A stretch of 64,000 nt of DNA from Brachionus manjavacas (Eukaryota; Rotifera; Eurotatoria; Ploima; Brachionidae), in contig JAHQIY010000004.1 of NCBI GenBank assembly GCA_019054805.1, positions 5,890,001-5,954,000 on the forward strand, written 5' to 3'. Each line of letters opens with the position of its first letter. Positions within the stretch are counted from its first letter, which is position 1. This document shows positions 35,690 to 47,294 of this stretch, piece by piece. Under the pieces are notes generated by a model. That model ran no database searches. It worked only from the letters and a program-made list of their open reading frames with translations, and was not told where the DNA came from. A program made the translations under genes and the position numbers.

Positions 35690-37140
35690 TTGATACTGAG
35701 CAAGAATTATTTAGCGAATATGATGGTAATGAAGAAGATTTGTTTTTTTTTGATCACTTAGGTGATCATTTACATTTACTCTCAAAGATCTTAAATGCAG
35801 AAACGATCTTATCGAGTCTATCACTCTTTTAGAAATTAAAAAAGGCTTAAAAAACTAGAAGAACTAGCGGGTTCTGGTCTAGATCGTATCCACAACCTAA
35901 TGTTAAAAAAATTACCTTTAGAGACTTTATTTGAAATTCGTTTAATCTTTTACATGAGTTAGGAACTAGGTCAAGTCCCAAAATCCTGGAAATCTTCTCC
36001 GACTCAAGACCTTAATAGCTATCGTCCAATTTGTAAAACAAGTTGGCTTGGAAAGTTACTCGAATGTATTATTTACACAAGAATATAATTTTATTGAGAA
36101 CAATAAATTACTTATTTAAGAGCAAAACGGATCTAGAAAAAAAAGACGCACTGCAGATAATCTTTATTTTCTTATTTAAAAAGTTGTAGAGTCTTTTAAT
36201 AGAAAGAAAAAAGTTTTTTGTTAGCATTTTTATAAATGACATACCAAAAAGAAACTAAACAATCTGCCAATGCTCTCTTCTTTTTGCAGATGATTTGGCT
36301 ACTTTTTATTTTCAAAAAGACAGGAAATTTTGAAAACATGATTAATAAGTAGTTAGAAGAAGTTGAAATATGGCTATTCAAATAGAAAATGAAAGTTTCT
36401 TTTGAAAAGTCATGTTACATGATCTTTGAGAAAAAAACTAAAATAAAAATTAATCTTGACCTTAAAATTAATGGTAACAATTTAAATAATAAGGAAATAG
36501 TAAAATTCTTAGGCATTACATTGGACTCAAAACTTACATTTAGTCCAATGATGGAAGAATTAAAAGAAAGCTGTAATTCAGGGCTAAATATAATAAAATA
36601 TCTCTCAAATAGAAAAACGGGTCTAAAGCCAAAAACATTAGATAATCTTTACAAATCTTTGATAGGATCAATCTTGGATTATTCTTTTCCATGTTTAAAT
36701 TCATTCTCAGAAACTAATATCAAAAACATACAAGTTCAAAATTCAGCAGTTCAATCTAAAATGAAGCTGAAATATGATACCCCCTCCAATATTACCTCCA
36801 ATGTACCAAGAGGCTTCCAATGAACTTAAACTACTTACAGTCTCAAATCGACTTTTTGAGTTGATTAAGAGATATGTCAGGGCAAGTTTGAGTCATTCTG
36901 TTCCATTTGTCGTCAGACTGGTGGAAGAATAAAGAGAAGATTTCGAATCAAGATATAAAGAATATTCAACTCTATTCTGTAATTGATAACTAAAAATTTC
37001 TTCTTTTTTCCCTAATATATCAAATATTTAAGCATTACTAACCTCTAAGCTAATTAAACATATCGTTTTTAATTTTCTTTAAGCTTATATATTTTTTTTT
37101 TATTCTGATGGAGCATTAGCTCGGTACAGATAAAAAACAA
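35690..37140 (+). mobile_element. Decayed Jockey/CR1-like LINE, reverse transcriptase part and 3' end
   Basis: Pieces in all three plus frames follow a LINE reverse transcriptase in order: AGSGLDRIHNLMLKKLP, VPKSWKS, LNSYRPICKTSWLGKLLE, a broken catalytic block (FADD replaced by FLQMIW), then an intact 144-residue frame at 36389-36823 with FLGITLDSKLTFS and LKPKTLDNLYKSLIGSILDY. VSNRLFELIKRYVRASLS follows in the next frame. The endonuclease and ORF1 are absent, so the copy is 5'-truncated with at least six frame breaks. The 3' end near 37102-37130, TTCTGATGGAGCATTAGC then TCGGTACA, is shared with the stub at 46971-47040. Confidence 0.8.
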
Positions 37141-37512
37141 ATTAAATTTTGGTATTAATCAATATTTTTTTAACAGAATAAAAATTTTTAGCATGTTATT
37201 TTTAAAAAATAATCATTAAGATAAAATCAGGAATAAGAGTTATTAAAATCTAAAATACCATTTTATATGAGAGAATAATATAAAAAAATCTTTTTTTTCA
37301 TAGAAAAGGGTGTGTAATAGAATTCAGATCTCAAATATTTTTGAATTTAGAAAAATAGCTAAAAAAAATAAACTAAAGTCTGTTATGATAATTTTTTTGG
37401 TTTACACCCTGTCAAAGTTTTTTGTTGCAAGGATACCAGTTTTGAAAAGAAATGTTATTGAATTTTTTTCGTTTATTAATTTAATTTTTTTTTAATTTTT
37501 AAAAAACAGTTT

Positions 37513-38738
37513 TTACATTACATTATTTTGAGAAGGATGGTACCTTACATGCTTAAATGAATCACCTAGTATTGATTTTAAATCATAGAATAAATCATAA
37601 CAAATTTCATTGATATTCTGAAGACCATTGAATACTTTAGCTTCAATATTCTCAATTCTATTTTTCGAAATATTTAAATAACGTAAATTATTTAAGTAAC
37701 TAAAAGTGTCATCGTTCAAAGATTCGATTTTATTTGAATTTAAATAAAGAACTTCGGTATTTGGCATATCTTTGAACCAATCTGGCTCTACTTTCTGCAA
37801 GCAATTTTTAGACAAATCAAGCAGCCTAATTTTAAAAAGATTTTTAAAACATTCTTTATCAATTGATGATATATCACAACCACACAGAATCAGTTCTTCT
37901 AAATTAATCAGTGTACAAAAAAGACTTGATTCAAGAAAAAAAAATTGATTAAAAGATAAATTCAATATTTTTAGACTTATAATATTAGAAAAGAAACTTT
38001 GATCTAAATTATCTATCGCACAATTAGTAAGAGATACCTCGATAAGATTGTTAAATTTCGAAAATGTTTGGCTGCTTATTTGTTTAATCTGAAAAAATTG
38101 AAAATTTATCTTTTGACAATTGAAAATATCTGACAATTTGGACTCATGAAGATGGCCATTTCGCCATATATTGTTTTGATTGCTTTCAGCATTTTGAATA
38201 AATTCCAAGTCGTCAATAAACGGGTCAATTTCTCGAATAATGAGATAGGCATGGACAACATTCTTTAAAAAAAAGATAAATTTTGAATAAAATCAAAAAT
38301 CAATTCTTTTACTTCATCCAACGATTCGATTGTAAAAAACCCTTCTTCACGAGTTTGGTCAAAGAAATGCTTGAGTTGATCTAAAACTTTGTTAAGTAGA
38401 TAATAATCGAATTTGATTAACTTTCCGATGCTTTTATCTAAATCGCATTCATATACTGGTTCTAAGAGAATCAGGTGCTCTCTTTTAAAAAGGACAGATT
38501 CTAATGAACCTTCGCCATTCCAAGAAGAAAGTGAGCTGTCAAGATTTTTCAGAATATTTTGCTTCGTTTGCTTGATTATTTCGAGGTAATATTGACGATT
38601 TTTATTGATGTCACAAATTATATTTATATCCGAATTTGCATTTGAACATTTTTCGGCTAATATGTCAATTTTATTTTCCAATTGATTACAATATTGAATG
38701 ATTAAATTCTCTGCTTTAGCATTGATATCACAGGTCAT
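37513..38738 (-). CDS. Leucine-rich-repeat protein with helical N-terminal region
   Basis: Two exons, 38738-38313 and 38262-37513, are separated by a 50-bp intron with a good pyrimidine tract (TATCTTTTTTTTAAAG). Joined in phase 0 they give about 391 residues. Residues 1-140 are helical, with no domain I know. From about residue 190 there are at least six leucine-rich repeats of the x-x-F-x-x-L-x-x-L-x-x-L-x-L-x-x-N/C type, such as SLKILNLSFNQFF, KIRLLDLSKNCLQKVEP and LRYLNISKNRIENIEAKVF. I see no signal peptide or membrane helix, so it is probably an intracellular binding protein. Reading straight through the intron gives a stop after NLSFF, which could be mistaken for two genes. The partner is unknown. 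Confidence 0.72.
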
Positions 38739-40484
38739 ATTTAAAAATTTTAAATTGAAAAGTTACAATGTGGGAATTAATTAAAATTTATTTAAATCGT
38801 ATAGTTATTTTTTTGGTGTCAAAATTAAATTTTAAAAAACGCAAATTTTTGTTTGTTCAATTTTTTTTAAAGCAAATGCAAAATTGAATTAATGACATTT
38901 TTTTTTAACTTTTTTAATTTTGAAATTTAAGGATTTGATTTTTAGAAAAATAATATTTTTGAATTACGCTTAAAAACCATGCAAAAAGAAATGTCTTTCA
39001 TAATTTATTTAGATTAGGTGACAATAATTTTTAACATTTAATTTGTAAGATATTAATTATAATTTAATAAGCTGGTAAGTAAATTTTGAAATTTTTATTA
39101 CATTCAATAGCTGATAGCTAAAAAGTGTTTTTGCAATAGACTGAAGAGTTTTTCATTTTCTACATATTGTTTAGAAAATGTAGAAAATGAAAAACTCTTC
39201 AGTCTACATTTTGAAGAGTGAAGTGTAGACTGAAGAGTTTGAAACCTAAATTGAAGCAGCAAAAAATAAATTTTACCTTTTTTTTTGTTGCCTAAACAAG
39301 TTTCAGACGTTCTCCTAGACTTAACCAATTAATTAGATTTCACTATTTGTTATTGATTGCTTATCTTCGGTTTCATCTGATATATTTGAATTAATTCGGT
39401 ATTTTCAAACAAACAACTGATACCTCTTAAATTTTGATGTTTACACATTCCAAAATTCATTATGCCTTTTATTAAAATTACTTAAAGATTTTGGAATTTT
39501 GGAACAAAAGACAGAAAGAAAAAATTTAAATTTTAAAAAACTTTTTTTGTTTAGGTCTTAATCTCGTTCTGCAAAATCTATCAGCTGATACAAACTTTGT
39601 GTCTTTCAAATTTAGTTTATGCATAATCTCTGCAATTTAATTTAATTGATTTAATATCTAATTAATTTAAAGGGCTCAATTTATGTGTTTCAAAGTTTGT
39701 TTGTCAACTGATACATTTTGCATAACTAAATTTGAATCTAAATTAAAAGAGTTATTTTAATTTTTAATTTTTGTTTTTGTTATTAATTCCATAATTCACA
39801 ATAACATTTATTTCTAAAATTAAATTTTTGAATAATATTAACCTAATCTGTGATATCAAAACTCAAGCAAGAAAAGAACTAAAATTCATTGCTTTGATCT
39901 ATCGCATTTAGGATTACAAATAATGCCACAAAATATCTTTATTTTGTTAATTAAATTCTATAAAGCCGTTTACATAATTTTTTTAAAATTTATACCATAA
40001 AATTCAATTCAGTGTTATTTGTTTGATTTATGTTTCTGTTGATTCTTAATAAATTATATCATTTTTTAAATTAAAAAATGACTATTGATGTTTTTAAGTC
40101 TGAAAATTTTGCTAAATCTATTAATGTTAATTTCAAGTCTTTATTAAATAAATTGAAAAACAAAAAAATAGAAATCTTTACTCAAAAAATAACTCATTTA
40201 AGAGTTAAATTTTTTTATATATTTCGTAAAATTAGATTCTTTGAAATATTTCAAAAAAAAAACTTTATTTAACTCCTCAGATTTTAAAAAATTCTTTAGT
40301 TTAAAAAAAAAATTTGAATTTAATTTTTTGTTTCTAAATAGAAATATTTCACAATGGATTTCAATGTTGTGTAATAAATGATCATAAAAATGATGTTTTT
40401 ATCATTTTTATTTATATTAATCAAACGATTAGAAGAATATTTATTTTCATTTTTTAATTAGTATTTAATTGTAAATAAGTAAAA
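38739..40484. other. AT-rich spacer with a perfect hairpin
   Basis: No gene is supported. It contains the 68-bp hairpin at 39138-39205. At 39570-39735 there is a looser inverted arrangement around TGCAAAATCTATCAGCTGATAC and AACTGATACATTTTGCA, possibly an old foldback element. Confidence 0.5.
39138..39205. repeat. Perfect 28-bp inverted repeat with 12-nt loop
   Basis: The left arm at 39138-39165 (starting AGACTGAAGAGTTTTTC) and the right arm at 39178-39205 are exact reverse complements around the loop at 39166-39177. The first 14 bases of the arm recur in direct orientation at 39227-39240. An RNA from either strand would form a 28-bp stem, similar in size to a microRNA precursor. A recent snap-back duplication is the alternative explanation. 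Confidence 0.85.
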
Positions 40485-40925
40485 ATTAACTAGTAGTAGT
40501 AGAAGTGCAGTATGGCAGTAAATTAGACTGTTTATTTAGTCGTTTGTCCATTAATAATAGTTAATTTGGAAATTATTAACATCTTCTCTAACTATACATT
40601 TTTTATGCCTTCTAAAGTTGTAAGAGTAATTTCGAAAAAAATTAATACCATTTTCAAAATTGATAGTTTCATATCTGTTAATAATTTTAAACAATTGGAT
40701 CAAGGCGTCTCTCATCCGTCTAATTTTGAGATTAGTTTAGTTAGACATTTCCAGTCTTTTCGATTAGTCATATTTTCGAACTGAAGGGATTATTCTTGTC
40801 GCTCTTCTTTGGACCTTCTTGATTTCAGAAATGTCTTTTCAAGAAATGGACACCATGAGCTAATGGCAAACTCAAGTCAGTGCTAACTACTCCCAGTTAT
40901 TGTTGAATTTATTCTAGTAGATAAT
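40485..40925 (-). mobile_element. Truncated CR1/Jockey-like LINE 3' end
   Basis: On the minus strand the sequence carries the conserved post-RT block KKVQRRATRIIPSVRKYD, followed in other frames by RRMRDALIQLFKIINRY and a terminal MDKRLNKQSNLLPYCTST. It ends in a TAC trinucleotide run (40491-40505), typical of LINE 3' tails. At least four frame breaks are visible and everything upstream of the C-terminal region is missing. Confidence 0.75.
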
Positions 40926-41496
40926 TCGTAGTAGTTAGTTATTATATTTTTTTAAGAAAAAAATTTAATTTTCATTGTTATTGAATGCTTTAAATTTGCC
41001 TTTAATTTTAGCTATTATCAAGACTTTTCTTTTTTGTAAAAAATCAAAGATACATTTATGCTTAATTATTTAATCAAAATTTAAAAAAGATGAAAAGCAA
41101 GTTATTTTGTACTTGATTTAAATGTTTAATAAAAGAAAACTCAAAAAAGATTAAAAATGTTAAGTTGAAAATCTAGGTATTTGTTTTTTGGCTTTTACTA
41201 AAAACATAACCTTACTGTTTAAACTAGACATAATTTTAGTACTGAATTATCAAAATTATCGGTCCTAAAAAGGTAATAATTGTTTTTAAAAAAATTATCT
41301 TAAAACACAAGGTTTTTTACTTATTGTCAACAAAAATTTTTTAAATAAAAGCTAATTTTAGTAAAATTCTCGAAACAGTCACGAAATTAGAAATTTTAAA
41401 ACATAATTTAACAAGCCTTTATTCAAATTAGAGAAAAATCAATTTTTTTATAATTAAATATATTTGTGAACAAACTCGGTGAACTTAAATGACAAC
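40926..41496. other. Spacer and probable 5' region of the ABCB gene
   Basis: AT-rich, with no coding frame. It should contain the promoter of the P-glycoprotein gene that starts at 41497, but no element can be assigned by eye. Confidence 0.45.
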
Positions 41497-44400
41497 ATGA
41501 GTGTGAAAAATTTAAGTATCCCTGATCTAAAAGAAACAAATAAAGAAAATAAAAAAAAGTAAGACTAATTTAAATTTGTCTGCTATTAATATTAGTTAAT
41601 TTAAAAAAAATTTTAGGTCGAAATTGAGCTGCTTTAATAAGGAAAAAAAAACCAAGCCCAAGCCAGAAGTCGTCTCTTTTTTTACTTTGGTAGGATTGTT
41701 TTAAAAACTGATATATTTATGACTCTTTTGTTAACAGTTCAGATATGCGACTAAAATAGACTGTTTATTTATGATGATAGGAACTGTAGGGGCCCTAGCC
41801 AATGGCGCTACAATGCCTCTAATGATGCTGGTGTTCACAAATATTATCGATGGTTTTACAAATTTTGGAAAATTATGCGATTTGCCTGCAAATTTTACCA
41901 CTCCTCCTATCGACTTGAGCCCTCTAACTGATTCACTTAAAGATCAAATTATCTACCTAATAAGTTAGCTTTTTAAAGAAGTAAATTTCATAGATGAAAA
42001 TTGTAAATTATAAAAACTAGTATTGGGTATTGCAACAATGATTTTGAGTTATTTTCAAGTGGCATTTTGGCTCATGCCAGCTCAGAAGCAGGCAAGAGCA
42101 ATTCGCAAAGCTCTGCTTTCGTCCATTTTAAAACAGGACATTGGCTGGTTTGATGTTTACAAAAGTGGCGAGCTTACAAATCGTTTAACAGAGTAAAACA
42201 TGATTTTTTTTTTTTATAATTTTATTTATTTTGTCCTAAAATAGCGATATAGATAAGATTAAGGACGCTTTTGGTGACAAATTTGGAAATGCTATTCAAA
42301 ATTTGGCAACTTTTGTTGGCGGAATAGTGATTGGTTTTGTCAAAGGCTGGAAACTTACTCTTGTCATTTTATCTTTGTCACCATTAATTTTTGCATCAGC
42401 TATCATGTTTACAAAAGTAATGAAAATCTAATTTTATCTTGAAAACTAAGAATCATTTCTCGCCAAATAAAGATTGCTCAAGTTTTGACTTCGAACGAGC
42501 TAAAGTCTTATGCAAAAGCTGGAGCAGTTGCCGAAGAAGTTTTTTCCTCCATTCGAACTGTGTTTGCATTCAATGGCGCTCAAAAAGAGCACAAACGCTA
42601 TGAGGAAAAGTTGGATGAAGCGAAAAGATTTGGCATAAAAAAAGCAACTATAAATGGACTTTTGATGGGATTTATATGGATTGTAATCAATAGCGCGTAT
42701 GCGCTTGGATTTTGGTATGGCTGGACTTTAAGTTTAAACAATGATCCTGTTACTGGATTACCTGAATATTCAATTGGAAAAATTTTACTTGTATTTTTCA
42801 GTATTATCATTGCCATCTTTAGTTTGGGTAATGCTGGTCCATTTATCGGAACCTCTGCCACAGGAAGGGGGGCAGCTTTTGAAGTTTTTAAAATCATTGA
42901 CAGAGTATGCTTTTAAAATAATTTTTTTTTCTTTTCCAATTTTTAAATTTTAATTTAATACTTAAGAAACCAACAATTGATACATCATCCGAAGAAGGTA
43001 ATAAACCGGTCGATGTGACTGGAAATATTGAATTCGAGAATGTCAATTTCAACTATCCATCAAGGCCTGACATAAATATTTTGAATGGTCTCAATCTTAG
43101 AATAAAACATGGTTCGACTGTGGCTTTAGTCGGCTCATCAGGATGTGGTAATATTTACACTTTTTTTAAATAATAAAAATATAAAATATAAAAGGAAAAT
43201 CAACTTGTATTCAATTGATACAACGATTTTATGATCCATTGAGTGGAAGTGTTAAACTCGATGGAAATGATTTACGATCTTTGAATGTTAAATGGCTTAG
43301 ATCACAAATTGGTGTTGTTAATCAAGAGCCAATTTTATTCAGCACGACCATTAAAGAAAACATTAGATTTGGCAAGGATGATGTAACAGATGAACAAATT
43401 ATTGAAGCTGCCAAGAATGCAAATGCTCATGAATTTATTATGAGTCTACCTGAGGTGACTTTTTTTGTTTTTTTTTGTTTTTAGTTTTTTAGTTTATTTG
43501 TTTTTTTTTTTTAATTTTACAGAAATATGATACCAAAGTCGGAGATCGTGGTGGTCAATTGTCCGGAGGTCAAAAACAGCGCATTGCGATTGCTCGAGCT
43601 TTGGTAAGAAATCCAAAGGTTCTATTGTTAGATGAAGCTACATCAGCTCTGGACAATGAATCTGAATCTATTGTTCAGGCTGCCTTGGACAAAGCGAGAT
43701 TAGGTCGAACTACAATTATTGTAGCGCACAGGCTATCTACCATTTTAAATGCAGATGTTATTTTTGCATTTGAGGGCGGCAAAGCTAAAGAATACGGAAC
43801 ACATGCTGATTTAATGAGTCAAAAAGGTCTCTACTACAAATTGGTCGTAACACAGCAAACTGGGATGGAATCCCAAACATCTTTGAACAAGATAAATCCA
43901 ATAATTGAAGAGAAAATAAATTTAAATTTTAAAAAACAACTATCAACCAGTGGAAATAAAATTGAAATCGATTCAAAAGCTCAAGAACTTACAAAAAAAG
44001 AAAAAAAGGTAAATTGTTTTTTAATTTTCGAAAATTGTAATTAATTTCTAAAATTGATAAATTTTAAATAGAAAGATGTTTCTATGTTCAAAGTTTTGAA
44101 ACTTAACGGACCAGAATGGTATTTTATTTTGATCGGCTGTTTAGCCAGTATAATCAGTGGAGCAGTTCAACCAGCATTTTCAATTGTGTTTAGCAAAGCA
44201 ATCGCTATTTTTTCCGAATGTGACGTGAAAAAACAAGAACAGTCTATCATTCTCTATTCGATTTTGTTCATTGTTTTTGGTATTGTCACTTTTATTAGCA
44301 ATCTTCTTCAGGTTAATTTAAAATAATTATTTAATTTATCAAAAAAAATGAATTATGAATTTTACCGAAAGTATAGGTCCAATTTTTTTTTTAAAGATAA

Positions 44401-46447
44401 AATAAAAAAAAGTATTTAACGATACAATCAATTAAGAAAAAGATGAAAACAATCTAAATTTTTATCATTTTGAAAAATAAGCTTTAATTAAAAGAAATCA
44501 GCAATCAAATCTCTCTTTTCAATCATTTAAAAAAATTTCATTTTTACATTTAGAACTCTATGTTTGGAATATCAGGAGAAAATTTGACCAAACGACTAAG
44601 ATCAATGGGATTTAAAACCATGCTTAAACAAGACATTGCTTGGTTTGACAATCAACAAAATTCAGTTGGTATACTTTGCACCAAATTAGCTGTTGAAGCA
44701 GCAGCCGTCCAAGGCGTAAGATTCAAGCATCAAAATATCATAAATGATTAATATGAATTTCATTTAGGCAGCTGGCATTCGAATCGGCGCTCTGCTAATG
44801 AATCTCGGAAATCTTGGCATTGGTCTTGTTTTGGCTCTTGTTTATGGTTGGGCTATTGCTTTGACCATTTTGGCTTTTGTGCCTTTTATGATTGTTGGTG
44901 GTGTATTGCAAACCAAAATGTTGACTGGATTCTCCGGAAAAGATAAAGAAGTTCTACAAGATGCTGGAAAAGTAGATAAAAAATGCTTTTATTTTAAAAT
45001 ACATTTTTTAACTAAAAATTTCTAAACAAAAAAAGATAAGTATTGAAGCTATAAGCAACATTAGAACTGTGGCTATATTTAATAAAGAAAATCACTTTTG
45101 GAATCTTTACAGCAAAAAGCTTGATGTTCCATACAAGTAATTAATTATGCTGTCAATAGATTTATTAAAAGCTTGAACTTTTTTTTCAAGAGCAGCAATC
45201 CGGTCATCAAACATATCTGCATTCATGCTTGGTTTTACTTCTTCAATTACTTTTTATGCCATGGCAGCTGCTTTTGCTCTTGGAGCATATTTGGTGGAAA
45301 AAAATTTATTTGGAATGGATTTTGAAAAAATAATGCTTGTTTTCAGTTGTATTATTTTTGGAGCACAGTCAGTTGGTTAGATCAATTAAAATTTTTTATT
45401 TAAAAAATAAAAGCTATTTTTATTAAATGATTATTTTGAATTTTTTTTATTCTGAAAGGTCAAGCATCGAGTCTAATGCCAGATTATGCCAAAGCCAAAA
45501 CAGCTGTCAATTCGATGTTTGAATTATTCGAGAGAGAAACAAAAGTTAACAACTATGAATCAACAAATGGAATAACTATTGAAGACAAAGATTTTAAAAC
45601 AGACATTTCACTAGAATCGGTCGAATTTTGCTATCCAAATCGACCAGATGCCAAAATATTGAAAGGCTTGGATCTAAAAGTAAAAGAAGGTCAACGAGTT
45701 GCATTCGTTGGAAGTTCAGGATGTGGCAAGTCGACAGTAACGCAGCTGCTAGAACGTTTTTATGATCCAGATAATGGAAAAATAAAGCTAAATGATATCA
45801 ACCTGAATGATTATAACCTTCATTGGCTTCGATCAAAATTTGGCATCGTTAGCCAAGAACCGATATTATTTGACATGTCTATTCATGACAATATTGCTTA
45901 TGGTGACAATTCAAGACAAGTCTCACGTGAGGAAGTTATCGAGGCTGCAAAAAAAGCCAACATTCATGATTTTATTTCCAACTTACCACTTGTAATTCTA
46001 AATTATAGACTAGAAAAAGTTTTTTTCTCTAAAATAAATCTCAAAAGGGTTATGAAACAAATGTAGGATCAAAGGGCACTCAGCTTTCAGGTGGTCAGAA
46101 GCAACGAGTAGCGATTGCTAGGTAGAATTTCTTTTTACAACTAAAATTATGTTGATCCAAAGTTTAATTTTATTTCAATAATTTAGAGCTCTAGTAAGAG
46201 ATCCGAAAATCTTGCTACTAGATGAAGCAACTTCTGCATTAGATACCGAGTCCGAAAAATAGTCCAAGATGCACTTGATAGAGCTCAACAAGGAAGAACA
46301 TGCATTGTTATAGCTCATAGATTATCAACCATCAGAGACTCAGATGTCATTTATGTGCTGCAAAACGGCATTGTCACTGAGATGGGTTCTCATGAAGAGC
46401 TGATGAATTTAGGAGGATTTTATGCGAAGTTAAATGGAAATCTTTAA
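41497..46447 (+). CDS. abcb1: P-glycoprotein (ABCB1/MDR-type) full transporter
   Basis: ATP-driven efflux pump for lipophilic compounds in the plasma membrane, with layout TMD-NBD-TMD-NBD. Seventeen exons: 41497-41558, 41617-41689, 41738-41963, 42021-42192, 42245-42416, 42473-42904, 42967-43147, 43195-43454, 43523-44008, 44072-44311, 44554-44715, 44768-44971, 45036-45136, 45191-45375, 45459-45991, 46048-46121 and 46187-46447, about 1,274 residues; human ABCB1 has 1,280. Both Walker A motifs read GSSGCGKST (the first is split by an intron). Both ABC signatures are LSGGQKQR, and Walker B is [11 protein letters not shown]. Phases agree at all 16 joins. The last exon breaks at 46255-46259: five A's stand where six are needed for [12 protein letters not shown], giving a stop just before the final H-loop (IAHRLSTI), although the downstream frame is intact. 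A sequencing error is likely. A remarkable number of introns are about 50 bp. Confidence 0.94.
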
Positions 46448-46970
46448 ATTATTTATTTTTACCATTTGTGTTAGTTAATTAAATTAAATTTAAATAGTTT
46501 AAAAAAAAATTATGCTTTAAAATAATTTTATTTTATTACTAAATCAATATCAAATCTTTAAAATCTTTATGTTGATAATTTGGCGCCATCTTGGATTATC
46601 AAAGTGAGAAATGTCAAAAAAAAAATATTTAATTCGGTAAACTACTCCTACAACTCCTAATGAACTTCAGTCCTGCGGACTGAATAGAATTCGTAAGTCG
46701 CTGGGAACCACCTTAAATTTAATTTAATTTAGCACAAGCAATGGTTTAATTTTTTGTGTTTGAATTACAAAATGTACCCAATGTTGAAATGACATTGAAA
46801 AAGTGCGATGTTTCAATTATTTTTTCAGTTTAAAATAAATAAATAATTTTAAGTTAATATTACAAGCATTTACATATTTGAAATTAAACTCTTTAGTGAA
46901 ATAGAATGAATTTAATTTTTAATAGAAATTTAAAAATAAAATTGGAAATTCTTTTTTTAACTTTTAAATA
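46448..46970. other. Spacer downstream of ABCB with a small palindrome
   Basis: Mostly A/T-rich. A GC-richer patch at 46640-46720 contains the palindrome TTCAGTCCTGCGGACTGAA (46666-46684: 8-bp stem, 3-nt loop) and CGTAAGTCGCTGGGAACC. It may be an old repeat or part of the ABCB 3' untranslated region. No coding frame is supported. Confidence 0.45.
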
Positions 46971-47040
46971 ATCTATTTATTTATTTGTTTATTTGTACCG
47001 AGATAATGCTACTTCAGAATAAAAATATACAAAAAAAATT
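46971..47040 (-). mobile_element. 3' stub of the same LINE family as 35690-37140
   Basis: On the minus strand the stub reads TTTTTATTCTGAAGTAGC then ATTATCTCGGTACA, followed by an AAATAAAC-type tail, matching the 3' end near 37102-37130. Only about 70 bp remain. It lies directly downstream of the 3' tail of the large LINE, so the two insertions are neighbours in the same orientation. Confidence 0.6.
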
Positions 47041-47294
47041 AAAAATAAACTTAAATAAGACAAGAAAAAAAAGATAAATTTATCATTTAGATTAAAATTT
47101 ATATTCAATCGTTTTTATTTATTTATTGTACAAATAGCCAATTAAGGCCAGCTGCTTGGAGATTGCACGCTCCCCTTTCAGCAAATTAAGCGCTATAAAA
47201 AATTTTTTTGATGTCTTATTTACAAAAAATAGAAAAATTAAATGTTAGATAATTTTAAAATTATGAAAATGAAAATTGTTTTTTTTGTTTGTTT

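Noticed and set aside
39104-39328. 74-codon minus-strand frame
   Set aside because: It reads through the perfect hairpin and has no protein-like features beyond that.
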